Both the position numbers and the translations under genes were made by a program. Below the pieces are notes generated by a model, which worked only from the letters and a program-made list of their open reading frames with translations, did no database searches and was not told the DNA's origin. Positions 46,440 through 57,812 of a DNA stretch of 64,000 nucleotides are shown piece after piece. Source of the DNA: Molossus alvarezi (Eukaryota > Chordata > Mammalia > Chiroptera > Molossidae); NCBI GenBank assembly GCA_037176705.1, contig CM073889.1, forward strand, positions 102,131,890-102,195,889, in the 5' to 3' direction. How positions within the stretch are numbered: position 1 is the first letter of the stretch; each line of letters opens with the position of its first letter.

Positions 46440-47245
46440 TTTATCTTCCTGAACTTCTCTGCCCTATTTTTATTTTTCATTGTGGTAAAATGCACGCCAC
46501 ATAAAACTGACTGTTAGAACCATTTTTATGTGTTTAAAGTTCAATAGTGTTAAGTATATTCACATTGCACAACCATCTTACAGAACTGAAACTTGGTCCT
46601 CACTAGACAATTCCCCATTTCTCTCAGCCCCTGCGACCACCAGTCCACTTTCTGTCTACAAGTCTGACTACTCTAGAAACCTTCTATAAATGAAATTATA
46701 CATCTTTTTGCGACTGCGTATTTCACTTAGTATAATGTTTTGAAGGTTCATCCATGTTATAGTATGTCAGGATTTCCTTTCTTTTTAAGGCTGAATAGGC
46801 CCTGGCTGGTTTGGCTCAGCGGTTAGAGCATCGGCCTTCAGAGCAAAGAGTTGCAGGTTGATTCGGGTCAAGGGCACGTACTTCAGTTGAAGTTCAATCC
46901 CCAGCCCTGGTTGGGGTCGTGTGGGAGACAACCAGTCGATGTGTCTCTCTCACACCCATGTTTCTCTCTCTCTCTCTCTCCCTCTCTCCTCTCTCTCCCT
47001 TCCTCCCATTCTATCTGAAAATCAATGGAAAGAATATCCTCCGGTGAGGATTAAAAAAAATTAAGGCTGAATAGTATTCCTTTTTATGTAAATACCACAT
47101 TTTGTTTATCCACTCACCTATTGATGGATACTTGGGTTGCTTCCACCTTTGGCTATTGTGAATAACGCTGCTCTTTGAGACACTGCTTTCAATTGTTTTG
47201 AATATACACCCAGGAGTAGTACCACTGGATGATATCATCTGCTCA
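46440..47245 (-). mobile_element. L1M LINE tail inside the L2, split by a SINE
   Basis: TTGTGGTAAAATGCACGCCA, GAAGGTTCATCCATGTTATA left of the SINE; GTTTATCCACTCACCTATTG and TGAATATACACCCAGGAGTA right of it. Reversed L1M. Confidence 0.82.
46798..47060 (+). mobile_element. Ves SINE in the L1M
   Basis: GGCCCTGGCTGGTTTGGCTC head, long CT tract, A-tail. Perfect 13-base duplication TTAAGGCTGAATA at 46785-46797 and 47061-47073. Confidence 0.96.
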
Positions 47246-47390
47246 GTTTTTAACAAGCTAGCATTGCCTCCTTCTCTGCTCTCTGCTACACTGTTTCCTG
47301 AGACGCTGTCCCCATTTTCACTCCCAGTTCTCTCTGTACATCTCCTTCTCTGCTTCCTTTGCAGGCTCTCCCTCTGCCTGCCCCAGGGGT

Positions 47391-47974
47391 CTGCTTCAGT
47401 CAGGGTCCAATCAGAAAAACAGAAACTGCCTTTCAAAGAGAGGTGTTTGGTACAGAGAGTTGGTGACTCCAACACTGGAAAGCTGAAAAAACGTGAAGGG
47501 GAATGTTGAGGTAGCTCAGATCTGACTACAGGAAGTCACTCCCACCCCTAGGGCTAGGGAACAAAGGAAGAGGTGAGGTCTAGAGAGTAACAGGTTCTCA
47601 GAGAGCCCCTCCCCCACTGCACAGCTGGTACTTGGACCCTCACCCCTCACCTGGGTGCTCAGCTGGCCGATGGGATGCGGGTAGCTCTGAGGGAGGAGGT
47701 CCCTCAGCTGGTGCTGGCAGGGAATGAGCAAGCTCGATACTGACACTGTGGCATCATCTGTGGCTTGAGTGACAATCGTAACAGTCAGAAACAGAAAGTC
47801 CATTCCACCTTCCTCATGCCTTCCCGTCTCTCTCTCATGCCTCTAGTTGGCAGAAGCTGGCAGGAATCCAGCTGATAAAGGAGACAGGAAAGTAGTTTGC
47901 AAACCCAGCCATACTCCCAAAGAGCAGAGTCGAGAAGGGTGGACTCAGCGCTGAGAGACAAGGCACAAATGACC
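47391..47974 (-). mobile_element. Unnamed repeat-like insert in the L2
   Basis: TTCAGTCAGGGTCCAATCAG opens a block that interrupts L2 consensus order; such a start is common at reversed ends of old LTRs. The family is not recognised and the strand is a guess. Confidence 0.35.
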
Positions 47975-49080
47975 AGCTCAAGGCTCTATCCTGGGTCCAC
48001 ACTTCTCACTAAACACAATTTCTAGGGGTGGTCTCAGTTTTCTGGGAGTAAACCCTCATGGTGCTAACCTTGACATACGTGACATGATATCCAAATCCAC
48101 CCAACCAGTGCAGACCTCGCTACTGAACTTCAGGGGCATTTTCTCCTCAAGTGCCAGATAGAAATCTCCACCCTGGTGGCTCTTGAATTAAACAAGCTTC
48201 ACACTGGACTTGTCATCTTTCCTTTTCAAGCCTCCGCTTCTACTCCTCGGTTTTATGGTGACATCACAAATGCCAACTAGCTAATCTCATTTTACTGGCT
48301 CCTTCACCTCCCAAATACCTCTCCAGTCCCCTTCCCCTTTGCTCCATCACTACACCCCTGCCCCAGTTTAGATCTTCGTTCATTTCCCCTGTACACTCCA
48401 CGGCCTCTTTAATGTTCTGTGGGGCTTCTTCTTGGTCTCCTTAAACTCACACAGCTTCCCAAGGGATCCCTTCAAAATCCAGAAATGGCCATGTCTCTCT
48501 CTTGCTTAAATGAAACCCTTCAGCAGCTTCCAACTGTCCTTCTCTCATCCGGCCCTGCCTCCTCTCCAGCATCATCTCTTGCTCCTCCCTTCCCTGTCCC
48601 CTGCTCCAGCAATTCTGAATTGCTTGAGCTATGTTATTTCTCACATTCTGTTCCCTCTAACTGGAAAACCTTTCCTTCCTCACACCCTCTCTGAGTTAAC
48701 CTACTCATCCTTTAAAATTCAGGTCAGACGCCTCCCCCCAAAATCTTCCTCAACACTCAAATAATAAATACTCAAGTCACGAGGTATGACAAGTGACGAG
48801 GCATGCAGAGCACTATGTCCAATCCTCAAGCCACTGCCCTCCAGGCTGCTCTACAACCATGGTCAGAGCCAGGCTCTGGCACTTCATGCTTATCTCTTTG
48901 CAGCACTTACCACAATTGTGAAACTGTACAACTCATCTAATGTCTGTTTCTCCCACTTAGTCTTGCAAGCTCAGCGCAGGCAAGAACAAAGTCTGGCCAC
49001 TCTCCGTCTCACTGCCCGGCCTGACAACGGGCACGTCGTAGGTCCTTGCTACTGCTTGTTGAATGGGTGCTGATCAGTGT

Positions 49081-49448
49081 TTGGTGAGTTAAAGTTAATG
49101 AGTTTTCCCTCTCCCATCCAGATCAGTTAGGTGTCTCTTCTCTGCATCCCCCTTATACACTGCAGTACTCATCTCTGTTACTGCACTGACATAAGTAGTT
49201 GTAGATGTGTCTGCCTCCCACCTACCTTCGCTCTTCAGTCCTGTGCCTGCTGCCCCTCCACCACGTGAACACTCCTTGAGTGCAGTGTTTGCGGCAGACT
49301 CCTCCTAGCAATGGCTAATGTTGTGGTTGGACGAGCCTCGTGGTTTGTATTAAGATTGTAAAATGCCCTTCAGCAGTAACCATAAAGAAACTGAAAAATA
49401 AAGAGTTTGGGGGCCTAAGGGCTCATTCTTTATCAATAAATTTAAAAC
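49081..49448. other. Unassigned stretch
   Basis: No gene or repeat recognised. Confidence 0.45.
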
Positions 49449-49466
49449 ATAAAACATAGGAGTGGG

Positions 49467-49674
49467 CCCAGCCGGTGTGGCTCACTGGTTGAGCATCGAC
49501 CCATGCACCAAGAGGTCACCGGTCAGGGCACATGCCCAGTTGAGGGCACAATCCCCAGTGGGAGGCATCCAGGAGGTGGCCAGTCGATGTTCTCTCTCAT
49601 CGATGTTTCTATCTTTCTCTCCCTCTCCCTTCCTCTCTCTCTAAAATCAATAAAGAAAAAAATTTAACAACTAA
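49467..49674 (+). mobile_element. Young Ves SINE, second subfamily
   Basis: CCCAGCCGGTGTGGCTCACT head, GACCCATGCACCAAGAGGTC, CGATGTTCTCTCTCATCGAT and end AAAATCAATAAAGAAA: a subfamily distinct from the CCCTGGCCGG type. Perfect 18-base duplication ATAAAACATAGGAGTGGG at 49449-49466 and 49675-49692. Confidence 0.96.
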
Positions 49675-49710
49675 ATAAAACATAGGAGTGGGAATTTAAA
49701 GTGTGTGTGT

Positions 49711-49866
49711 AGGCCTGGCCGGTGTGACTCAGAGCACTGAGTGTTGTCCCATGCACCAAGAGGTCACCAGGCCAATTGACTGATGTTTCTATCTCTCTCT
49801 CCCCTCTCCTTTCCTCTCTGTCTAAAATCAATTATATATATATATATATAAAATAAATAAATAAAA
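49711..49866 (+). mobile_element. Ves SINE with internal deletion
   Basis: GCCTGGCCGGTGTGACTCAG head, most of the body between AGAGGTCACC and CAATTGACTGATGTTTC missing. Tail contains (TA)n at 49833-49850. AAAGTGTGTGTG flanks both sides. Confidence 0.9.
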
Positions 49867-50769
49867 TAAAGTGTGTGTGGGGGAGATAAATGGCCCAAGT
49901 GGTCAGTTATTGAAATCAACCAAGATCTCTGAAACAAGGGAGTCTCGGTGGAGAGAGGCGGCCTGCCCCTTTATCTGGTTATGTGCTGTGATATGTTTAT
50001 CCCAGACAGCCACCCTGGGAATGGATGCCGTGGCAAGCACAGCCTAAGTCAGGCTCTTGCATTGCCAAAAGTGAAAAAACAACTGTCAGGACTTACACTA
50101 TGGGCAGAGACTATCAAACATTCCAATGGCTTACGTCCTGGGTTGGACCTTGGGGATCGCCCTTCGTTATGGAGCAGGAGGAAGAGGACACGTCAAAGGT
50201 GAGGACAGAGATCCAGAGAAATATTGTGCCAGGGAAACCAAAGGAAGCCTTTCAAAAAGGAAGGGAAGGACAGGGGGGTCAAATTTTGCCGAAAAAAGAA
50301 GGAAGTTGCAGGCTGAAAAAAGGTTTGAATTCCACTATGAACGAGGAGGTTCTGCAGCCTTCATAAAGCTGTGGAGGTGAAGCCAGCTTGTCTGAGATGA
50401 AGGGACTGGTTTCACAGGCGAGAGCAGGGCTGCAGCTGTCAGTGGAAAGGGCAGCTTGGATGTGAGTCAAGCTCCCCACTGGACAGAGTACAGAGAGCTC
50501 CGGGATGTTCCTTCCCGTATTTTCTTCTCACTTCTCCTGCCTGCCCGGGTAAGAACAGAGTGGGCTCGCTCTGTGACAGAACACTTCAACTGCCATTTTC
50601 TTACGGTTGGCATAATTTTTTTTTAATGTGATTTTCACAACTGGCATGAAATAAAATTTTATTCCTTCCCCAAACTTACACAAAGATCACCGTTGCTTTT
50701 CATGCCCCCTTTTTTTTTTCCTCAAAGAATGTAAATGAAATATAAAAATTCAAAGCTATTTTCCTTTTA
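49867..50769. other. Unassigned stretch
   Basis: Frames of 84-113 codons at 49948-50380 overlap in three phases and match nothing known to me. Confidence 0.4.
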
Positions 50770-50927
50770 AAAAGTATGTTTTTATTGATTTTTTTTTTTT
50801 TTAAGAGAGAAAGGAAGGAAGGAGGGTGGGGGGATATCCTGTATGCATCCCAGGGACCAAACCCACAGTCAGGGTATGTGCCCTGATGGGTAGTCAATCC
50901 AGAGACTGAACCACACCAGCCAGGGCC
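50770..50927 (-). mobile_element. Older Ves-related SINE, shortened
   Basis: TTTTTATTGATT then GA tract, GGACCAAACCCACAGTCAGG and head end GAACCACACCAGCCAGGGCC. Confidence 0.88.
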
Positions 50928-50961
50928 ATTTTTCTTCATGAGTTAAAATACATGTTCTACC

Positions 50962-51172
50962 GCCCAGCCGGTATGGCTCAGTGGTTGAGAATCGACCCAT
51001 GCACCAACAGGTCACAGGTTCGATTCCCAGTCAGGGCACACTCCCAGGTTGTGGGCCTGATCCCCAGTGGGGGGCATGCAGGAGGCGGCCAGTCGATGTT
51101 CTCTCTCATCGATGTTTCTATCTCTCTCTCCCTCTCCTTTCCTCTCTCTCTAAAATCAATAAAGAAAAAAAG
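50962..51172 (+). mobile_element. Ves SINE, second subfamily
   Basis: GCCCAGCCGGTATGGCTCAG head, intact B box GGTTCGATTCC, CTCTCATCGATG, AAAATCAATAAAG end. 16-base duplication AAATACATGTTCTACC (50946-50961) and AAATACATGTCCTACC (51173-51188), one change. Confidence 0.95.
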
Positions 51173-51189
51173 AAATACATGTCCTACCA

Positions 51190-51789
51190 AGAAAAATTAT
51201 AAAATGCTTAAAAAAAAATTCTCATGGTAGGCTTTGCAAATATGTATTCTAGAACAATTCCAAAAGTAAGAATGCTGTAATAAATTTTTTTCTTAACATG
51301 TCTAACAATATTTGTCCCTGCACAAGGAGACTTATGAACAAACTCCCTTTGACGAGAAACAGAGATGACTAAGAGAAATTTTCTAAATGATAAAGCTTGA
51401 AGGCTTGGATTTTTGGCCCGTTTTCAACTTGAAAGCAATCTCTGCAATGCTAATCAGGCACACTTGTTTTGTGTCAGAAAGCCGCATCACCGGGGACAGC
51501 AAAGTCCAGGTAACACTGTACCAAGCAAATCTCATTAAGTTGAAATGAAATAGAATTTAGTAAAAGTCACAATAGACCTGTTGACAGAGAATGTCTTCAC
51601 ATAACCTTGAAATTTGAAGATATGACTAAATTTTTCAGTATCAAAAGTTGAACTCATAAATTGCTGGTAGGTAGACCTAGGTTCTTATCTAACTTAGATA
51701 AAACAGATAGCCTGGTACAGGGAGTATGTGAACTTGGACTGAGAAAAATATATATAGTCATTCATCTCTAACTAGAATTTAGTGGGTTT
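51190..51789. other. Unassigned AT-rich stretch
   Basis: Nothing recognised. Confidence 0.45.
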
Positions 51790-51897
51790 TTTTGTTTTGT
51801 TTTGTTTTTTGGTATGTGCCCCTAGTGAGAACCAAACACAGGACTCTCTGGTCCGCAGGCCAATGCTCCAACCACTAAGCCAAACCGGCTAGGGCTA
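51790..51897 (-). mobile_element. Head-only Ves SINE
   Basis: T-rich tail (TTTTTTTGTTTTGTTTTG), then GGTATGTGCCCCTAG as the reversed 3' end of the head, through to AGCCAAACCGGCTAGGGC. No body. Flanks TAGAATTTAGTG (51773-51784) and TAGAATTCAGTA (51896-51907) fit an aged duplication. Same 3' end as the copies at 38219 and 53093. Confidence 0.9.
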
Positions 51898-51907
51898 GAA
51901 TTCAGTA

Positions 51908-53085
51908 TTTTTCTTCAGTTATGAATTTAGGCAACAAACCTCTAGAATAAATGCAAATCACAGATTTTTTCATATCACCTTATAGTGGTTGCAGAAACTT
52001 TGAAATGGCATTTATACTCATCATTACTAGTTATTATATCCACCATTAGAATTTGATTTTATGCATTATAAAGTAGCACATGCATTATTATACCATAAAT
52101 TTGGGGTTTAAAAATATTTTCATAATGTTATTTTGCTATAATTGGATTCTTCAGTTATTCTTTGTATTCTGCTTTATACAATTTAAAGAACCATTCTGTA
52201 GTCTATACTAAACTGTTGACCTGGTATTTTATGAACAAAGCTTATGGTTCATCATTTCTCTTTATAGATGAACAGTGGATTCTGTTTGCACCATTTGGTG
52301 GCCCGAATACTTTGGAATCCACATATAATTTTTGCAAGATTGCGTTGTTTAAGACTAATCATTCATTCCATGTTTATCTGTGCAATGTAATTTTGGTTCA
52401 AGTGTAATGAAGGAAAGGCATTCTACTTCCCTTGGATGCCTGTTAAAACAGAATCCTCCAGATGAACTGCTGTAGCTGGCGTAGACTCCAAGATGGCCAA
52501 GTCCCCGTGTGGACCACTGGAATTGAGGCACACCTCCAAGGAAGTGCTGGGGTCCCTAGACATTCCTAAGGTAAACAATGGCTATGGAAAGAACATCTGG
52601 GTGAATTCTCAGCCTAAAAGTGCAGCTCACTGTGGGAGGTGATTCACTTAAAAATGCTAACAAGTCTAAAGTCAAACAGTATTGGGAGGAAAGGTACATC
52701 TGAGAGATTTCTTTTGTGGTTAAGCCACATCTTATTGATGTAGAAGATCTGAAATTTTCAACTTAATGTCAAAGCTGTTTATAGCATTTTGACATTTCAC
52801 GTACCAAAGAAGCCCTCATTTATTGCTCAGTGGGAATCAAAGCCAATTTATCAATTTAGGGTCCCTTAAATTACTATATTTATTATAGATATTGTCTTGG
52901 CAGAGAAATCTTGAACACTTTATAGAAAGTGTCCCTGTACTGCCCCCAAGAGATAGAATCTGAGGTAGCTTATGTAGTCTTAGACCCATGTAGTCTGGGA
53001 ACTATGGAGCCTACAGGGTCTATTAAAGATCTGTTTATAGGATTATGCTCAAGATACCAGGAATGCTGGTTGGATGATAAAGGCA
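51908..53085. other. Unassigned stretch
   Basis: No gene or named repeat recognised. A short frame beginning MAKSPCGPLELRHTSKEVLG at 52493 matches nothing I know. Confidence 0.4.
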
Positions 53086-53092
53086 AACTTCC

Positions 53093-53196
53093 TTTTTTTT
53101 TTTTTTTTTTTTGGTACATGCCTCTAGCATGAACTGAACCCGGGACTCTGGTCCACAGGCCAACACTCCAGCCACTGAGCCAAACCGGCCAGGGCA
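53093..53196 (-). mobile_element. Head-only Ves SINE
   Basis: T-run, then GGTACATGCCTCTAGCATG, to AGCCAAACCGGCCAGGGC. Body absent. Flanks GATAAAGGCAAACTTC (53077 on) and AATAAAGGCAAACTTT (53197 on) are the target duplication with few changes. Confidence 0.92.
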
Positions 53197-53212
53197 ATAA
53201 AGGCAAACTTTC

Positions 53213-53610
53213 TTGGGATTTTTTTCCCCAGACATAAGCCAGAGACTATTGAAATGTTCTATCCAATGCCTAGTTCATAACTAACATCTGGTGAATGAAC
53301 AATAAAATTGTATTGCTCATGGTTTAAGCATAACATTATCAGAGTAGGAAGAAAAGAACAACTATGTTTGCCTTGGCACAGGAACTTTTTGAAGATAAAG
53401 AAAGTATCATGGGCTTCCTATTATCCTATACCTATAAATAACAATCCATTCACAGCAGCATCTAGAACTTCAGGGTTTCTCCATGCTTCTTAAAAGTTTA
53501 TGTGCATGGGACACATAGGCATGGTGGATTCTGATACAGAAGGTCTAGGGTGATTAGTTGTTCCACTTATTTATGCATTCATTGTTTTTTTGTTTTGTTT
53601 TGTTTGTTTG
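53213..53610. other. Unassigned stretch
   Basis: Nothing recognised. Confidence 0.45.
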
Positions 53611-53817
53611 TTTTTTACATTTTATTGATTTTAGAGAGAAGGGAGAGAGAGGGAAGCATCGATGTGAGAGGAAAACATCAATTGGTTGCCTCTCATATGC
53701 ACTCCAACCGGGGACGGAACCTGCAACTTAGGTATGTGCCCTGACAGGAAATCAAACTGGTGACCTTTCTGTGTACAGGATGACACCCCAACCAACTGAG
53801 CCACACATACCAGGGTC
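53611..53817 (-). mobile_element. Older Ves-related SINE
   Basis: TTTTATTGATTTTAGAGAGA, GCATCGATGTGAGAGG, CAATTGGTTGCCTCTC, and head end CAACTGAGCCACACATACCA. Confidence 0.92.
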
Positions 53818-53835
53818 ATTGGTTGCTTATTTTTA

Positions 53836-54025
53836 AAAATATTTTTTCTTTATTGACTTTTAGAAAGAGGGGAAAGGAGAGGAAGAGAGAAATAGAAACA
53901 TCAATGAGAGAGAACATCTACTGAATGCCTCCTGCACACCCCCACTGGGGACTGGGCCCACAACCTGGGCATGTGCCCTGACCAGGAATTGAACTGGCAG
54001 CCTCTTGGTGCATGGGTTGATGCTC
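53836..54025 (-). mobile_element. Ves SINE, second subfamily
   Basis: TTTATTGACTTTTAGAAAG, CAATGAGAGAGAACATCTAC, CCCCCACTGGGGACTGGGCC and GGTGCATGGGTTGATGCTC. The extreme head end is missing where it meets the next SINE. Confidence 0.9.
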
Positions 54026-54122
54026 CATTGGTTGATTCTTGTATGTGCCCTGACCAGGATCAAACCCGTAACCTTGGTGTGTTGGGATGATGCTCTAACC
54101 AACTGAGCTATCCAACCAGGGC
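54026..54122 (-). mobile_element. Old SINE head, partial
   Basis: TTGGTTGATTCTTGTATGTG, then head end CCAACTGAGCTATCCAACCA. Only the head half of an old copy; the preceding SINE has taken its place. Confidence 0.82.
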
Positions 54123-54239
54123 CCAGATTTCATTTTTCTAATAAGCTCCCAGGTAATGATGAGGCAGGATAGTAAAAAGTGAGGAAAATTTCTTGGCAAG
54201 TGGAATGAGGAAACTGAGACAGATAGCTGATTCAAACTG

Positions 54240-55244
54240 GCCTCTTCCTGCACCCTCACTCACCTGCCTCCTTCTCCCTTGCATGGCCACTCCCTTAAGC
54301 ATTAAAATAATGAGGTTCAGATCAACTTCAAATAATCTTAGGAACAAAGCCTCAGGTCTGTTGACCACAGAGACAGAGTTTTGGTCAAATAGAGATAACA
54401 TCTAGGCTTCAGTTGTATTTCAGCTCCAGGCCTAGAAAAGCAGCAAAACCAGAAGGAATGTTAGCATGGCTGACATCAGGACCAGATGCAATGACTAATT
54501 ACCCCCTACCCTGGTACCGACCAATTCATAGAGATCACAACCCTGAAAGGACACTTATAGATAATAATGGAGCCAGGACTATGATTTGGTATAAGTTAAT
54601 ACCAAGCAGCCTAGGTATCCTTAGCAAGACCGTGTCACTATCATAAATAAAAGATGTTAATTCCACAATGACATAATGCTAGTCAATTCTATTGTGATCA
54701 TTCCCTAAAATTCCTGCTTTTAGAAAAGAGATAAAAACCTTTAAGACAAAGGACCCAGCACACACTCTTCCCTGTAGCATACCCTGGCCTTCTCCCCTCT
54801 TCTTTCCTCAGGCTCATATCTTTGCTTTTCTTTCTCCTAAGCTCTAAAGGTTCCCAGGAGACTGGCAGCCAGGGGAGCAGCTCATCCCGGGCTAATCCCC
54901 TGAACCTGTCTCCAAGGTCCCTTTTTGCCTCTGTAACTTGTTTCCTGAGCCCATGCAACCCAAATGGCTCATTTCTTCTGCCTCTGTGACTTTCTTTTCT
55001 AAAGGGCCAAGGCAGCCATGCATAGGCTCAACTCTTCCTCACGTTTCTAAAAGACCAAGGCAGCTCTCTAAGCAGGCTGCTCGATTCTTCTCTTTGAGTG
55101 TACTTTGCTTTACTTGCTAAATAAACTTCCTCTTGCACTAGAGTTCTTGGCTCTGAATTCTTTCATTGTCAATCTGAAGAACTGAGGTCCAACATTGACA
55201 TTAATAATGCCAATGTTGCTGCTCCTTGAGTCTTCTCTTAAGGG
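54240..55244 (+). mobile_element. ERV-type solo LTR, copy 2
   Basis: Same family as 42150-42895: TAATCTTAGGAACAAAGCC, TAACATCTAGGCTTCAGTTG, GAGATAAAAACCTTTAAGAC, AATAAA at 55120-55125, GAGTTCTTGGCTCTGAATTC. It is longer, mainly because a 135-base segment (54554-54688) lies where copy 1 has about 20 unrelated bases. There is also extra sequence at 54845-55080. No internal retroviral genes. Limits approximate. Confidence 0.75.
54554..54688 (+). repeat. 135-base direct repeat, copy inside the LTR
   Basis: Starts CTTATAGATAATAATGGAGC, ends CTAGTCAATT. The second copy, at 55245-55379, differs at two bases by my count. Confidence 0.95.
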
Positions 55245-55379
55245 CTTATAGATAATAATGGAGCCAGGACTATGATTTGGTATAAGTTAACACCAAGCAG
55301 CCTAGGTATCCTTAGCAAGACCGTGTCACTATCATAAATAAAAGATGTTAATTCCACAATAACATAATGCTAGTCAATT
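55245..55379 (+). repeat. 135-base direct repeat, copy just after the LTR
   Basis: Begins exactly where similarity to LTR copy 1 seems to end and is followed by unrelated TTCGTTTTAC. Offset from the first copy is 691 bases. Confidence 0.95.
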
Positions 55380-56410
55380 TTCGTTTTACTTTTTCCAGGT
55401 TGCCTAGAAGTCCTAGAGAAAAATCAAGTGTGGTACAATATTATCCATAAATATCTTTGAGGAGTAACAGTTCTATTCTTAATAAACTTATGATATTAAC
55501 TCCTTTGTTCTTTACAAAAATTTCTAGAACTTTCCTTAAGATATTTTGTTAATGAAAACACTGCTTATTATGGTATTATTTTACACTTTTAGACAGTCTG
55601 AAGTTATATTTATTTTAATTATATAAAGAATTGTTAGTACTTTTTCAGAGGTAATTATTATCATTAGAACTTCATTGTGTTTTGGGAATAACAAAAACAT
55701 TATTGCTTCTTAGTGATAGTACCAATTCACCAAATGCTTTTATGTCTCACTTCCACACTAGGCTGACAGGATGTTTGTTTCTGCAATGTTTTAGCACAAA
55801 TGCTCTTAGATATACTGTTTACTCTCTCTTGTATTTTTTAAGAGTCTGCATTATTAATTACCCTAATTTATTGGAGGATAATTCCTGTGGCACAGTCAGC
55901 ATTCATTATTAATGTTTTCTATTCTAAGGCAGATGGAGTGTATAAATCTAAATATGTGATAAGCACAGTCTACCTGCTTTTGCTATAGATGATGGATCAA
56001 CCTAAATCCAACAATCTAACAAGCATGACCTTCCATAATGCTCTGAAACTCAATAATATGGATTTTCCTTAAGTAAACACATTATGGTATTTGGATAAAA
56101 TAAAGCTGCTTTACCTTCATGGCAATTGATATGAAAGTTTTTCCATGCATCTTCCTTGGAGTTTGAGAAAGAAGGGTGACTGTGTGCTCATCCTGAGATA
56201 ACTGGCATACATACCACTTTAAACTCTGCTCATGAAAGAGTTTTACAGAGAAGTCACATGGCCAGGTATGCTCCAGAAGCCTGCCCTTCAAGGCTCCTCC
56301 CACTTCACAGGTGAACCAGCTAAACTGTAGACAAAGCCTGAGAAATCAGTCTTAACTCGTTACAAAGCAAGACTCACACAAACTGATCCATACCCATGTC
56401 TTTCCCCTAG
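55380..56410. other. Unassigned AT-rich stretch
   Basis: No gene or repeat recognised. Confidence 0.5.
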
Positions 56411-56604
56411 CAGGGGTGGGGAATGTCTGGCCCTTGGGCTGTATAAGGCCTGTGAAATCAATACCAGTGGACATCACACGCCTCAGCAAATGAGCCTAAC
56501 CAAAAATAGCAGGCTAATTTTTAAGTTGATAATTTTGTATGGCCCAAGAATGATGTTATAAATATCCAAATGGCCCTTGGCAGAAGAAAGGTTCCCCATC
56601 CCTG
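56411..56604. mobile_element. hAT-type MITE, second family
   Basis: Inverted ends CAGGGGTGGGGAA and TTCCCCATCCCTG (12 of 13 complementary). Interior contains TGTCTGGCCCTTGGGC and TAAATATCCAAATGGCCC. 194 bases, no coding capacity. A clean 8-base duplication is not visible. Confidence 0.8.
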
Positions 56605-57798
56605 CTGGAGCTACCAGCATTAGTCAGTAAAGTAGTTAGCTTTAAGGGGTGTGGGGGTAAAAAGAGGCACAAGGAATTTTCTATAGCTTAGTGTGGATAA
56701 TGACTACACAGGTGTTTGCATATAAAAAACTTCAAGCTTGAGTGAGATACTTTACACACCCCACTGCATGAATTTTATATCCATCCCAGTTAATATATAA
56801 ACTAAACCATTTGCATTGTGCATTGCTGTTTGTTTTGGAGTAAATGCCCCTGAAACAGGTTGTGGATCCAGTGACTTCCTTGTAGGCTTGTTCCTTAGTG
56901 CCCTCCTCTGTGCCCAGAATGTAGTTCACCAGGCCTTGTTGAGTTGTCAAAACAGACAATACAAACAATGCTGAGCCAGAAAGAAGACACAAGCTCTTCC
57001 TTAAAGGATGTATATAAAAAGGGGGATCATGCAAAACAAGGTGCGAAGGTCCAAATCAACAGAAAACGGAGGAGAGGCTTGGTCACTGAACAACCATAGT
57101 GACTAAGAATAACAAGTGAATGGGTGGACCAGCCAAATAGCAGTGTTTGCCTCCTTGACATTAACAGATTTCATTTACGGAATGAATTGACCTCAATTAA
57201 ACCAAAATAAATCCCATTCATGATAGCTCTCTACAACCCTTCAACCTGGAATTACTCTAATGTAGGACAAACTGTCTTTCAAAGGCAAAATACTTTTACC
57301 TTTATCAATTAAACATTTATAATGTGATATTTTAAGTTCTCATTCAGCTTGCTGCATCTTGACAATTTCTGGCATGCAAGGTTATTGTAGGCCATGCTAA
57401 TTTATATTCCCTCTTTTGCTGCAGTGGTTATAGCAGCCATACCTATCATTTATCATCTAACTACAATGTTCACAAACTTGCCCCACCCTTCCATCCTCGG
57501 ACTGGCAGTGTTGCTCCAGATTTTAAATAGCTGTCAAAGTCTTTAGGATGGGACAACTCATTTTTCTTTACCTCCTCTCAGTTTTGTCTTACATTTCCAT
57601 CACTTCCAATTTAATTATTCCACTTGCCTTCCCTCTTTTTTATCCTTTACATGTTTATTTAAAAATTATCATTACCATAAAAGTACACAAACCTAAAGAC
57701 TTTTTTGTGATAACATTTTCTGAAAAAAGGGTAAGGAATATCTTCCAATATCATAATAGGTAGGTATAGATGTTTTAAGTTATGGTTCCTGCTGCTTT
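56605..57798. other. Unassigned stretch
   Basis: Nothing recognised. A 100-codon minus frame (56732-57034) lacks homology. Confidence 0.45.
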
Positions 57799-57812
57799 CT
57801 TTTTAAAAACTT

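Larger units (their letters stand above)
45720..49080 (+). mobile_element. Long L2 LINE interrupted by an L1M and another repeat
   Basis: L2 ORF2-type sequence at 45720-46440 (TTCGATTCCCTTGCAACCC), resuming at 47245-47390 (TTTGCAGGCTCTCCCTCTGC) and at about 47975-49080 (AAGGCTCTATCCTGGGTCCA; AACCCTTCAGCAGCTTCCAA; a tail with GGTCCTTGCTACTGCTTGTT and GAATGGGTGCTGAT). All lie on the plus strand in consensus order. Frames such as 48419-48694 are remnants or shadows. Confidence 0.7.
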
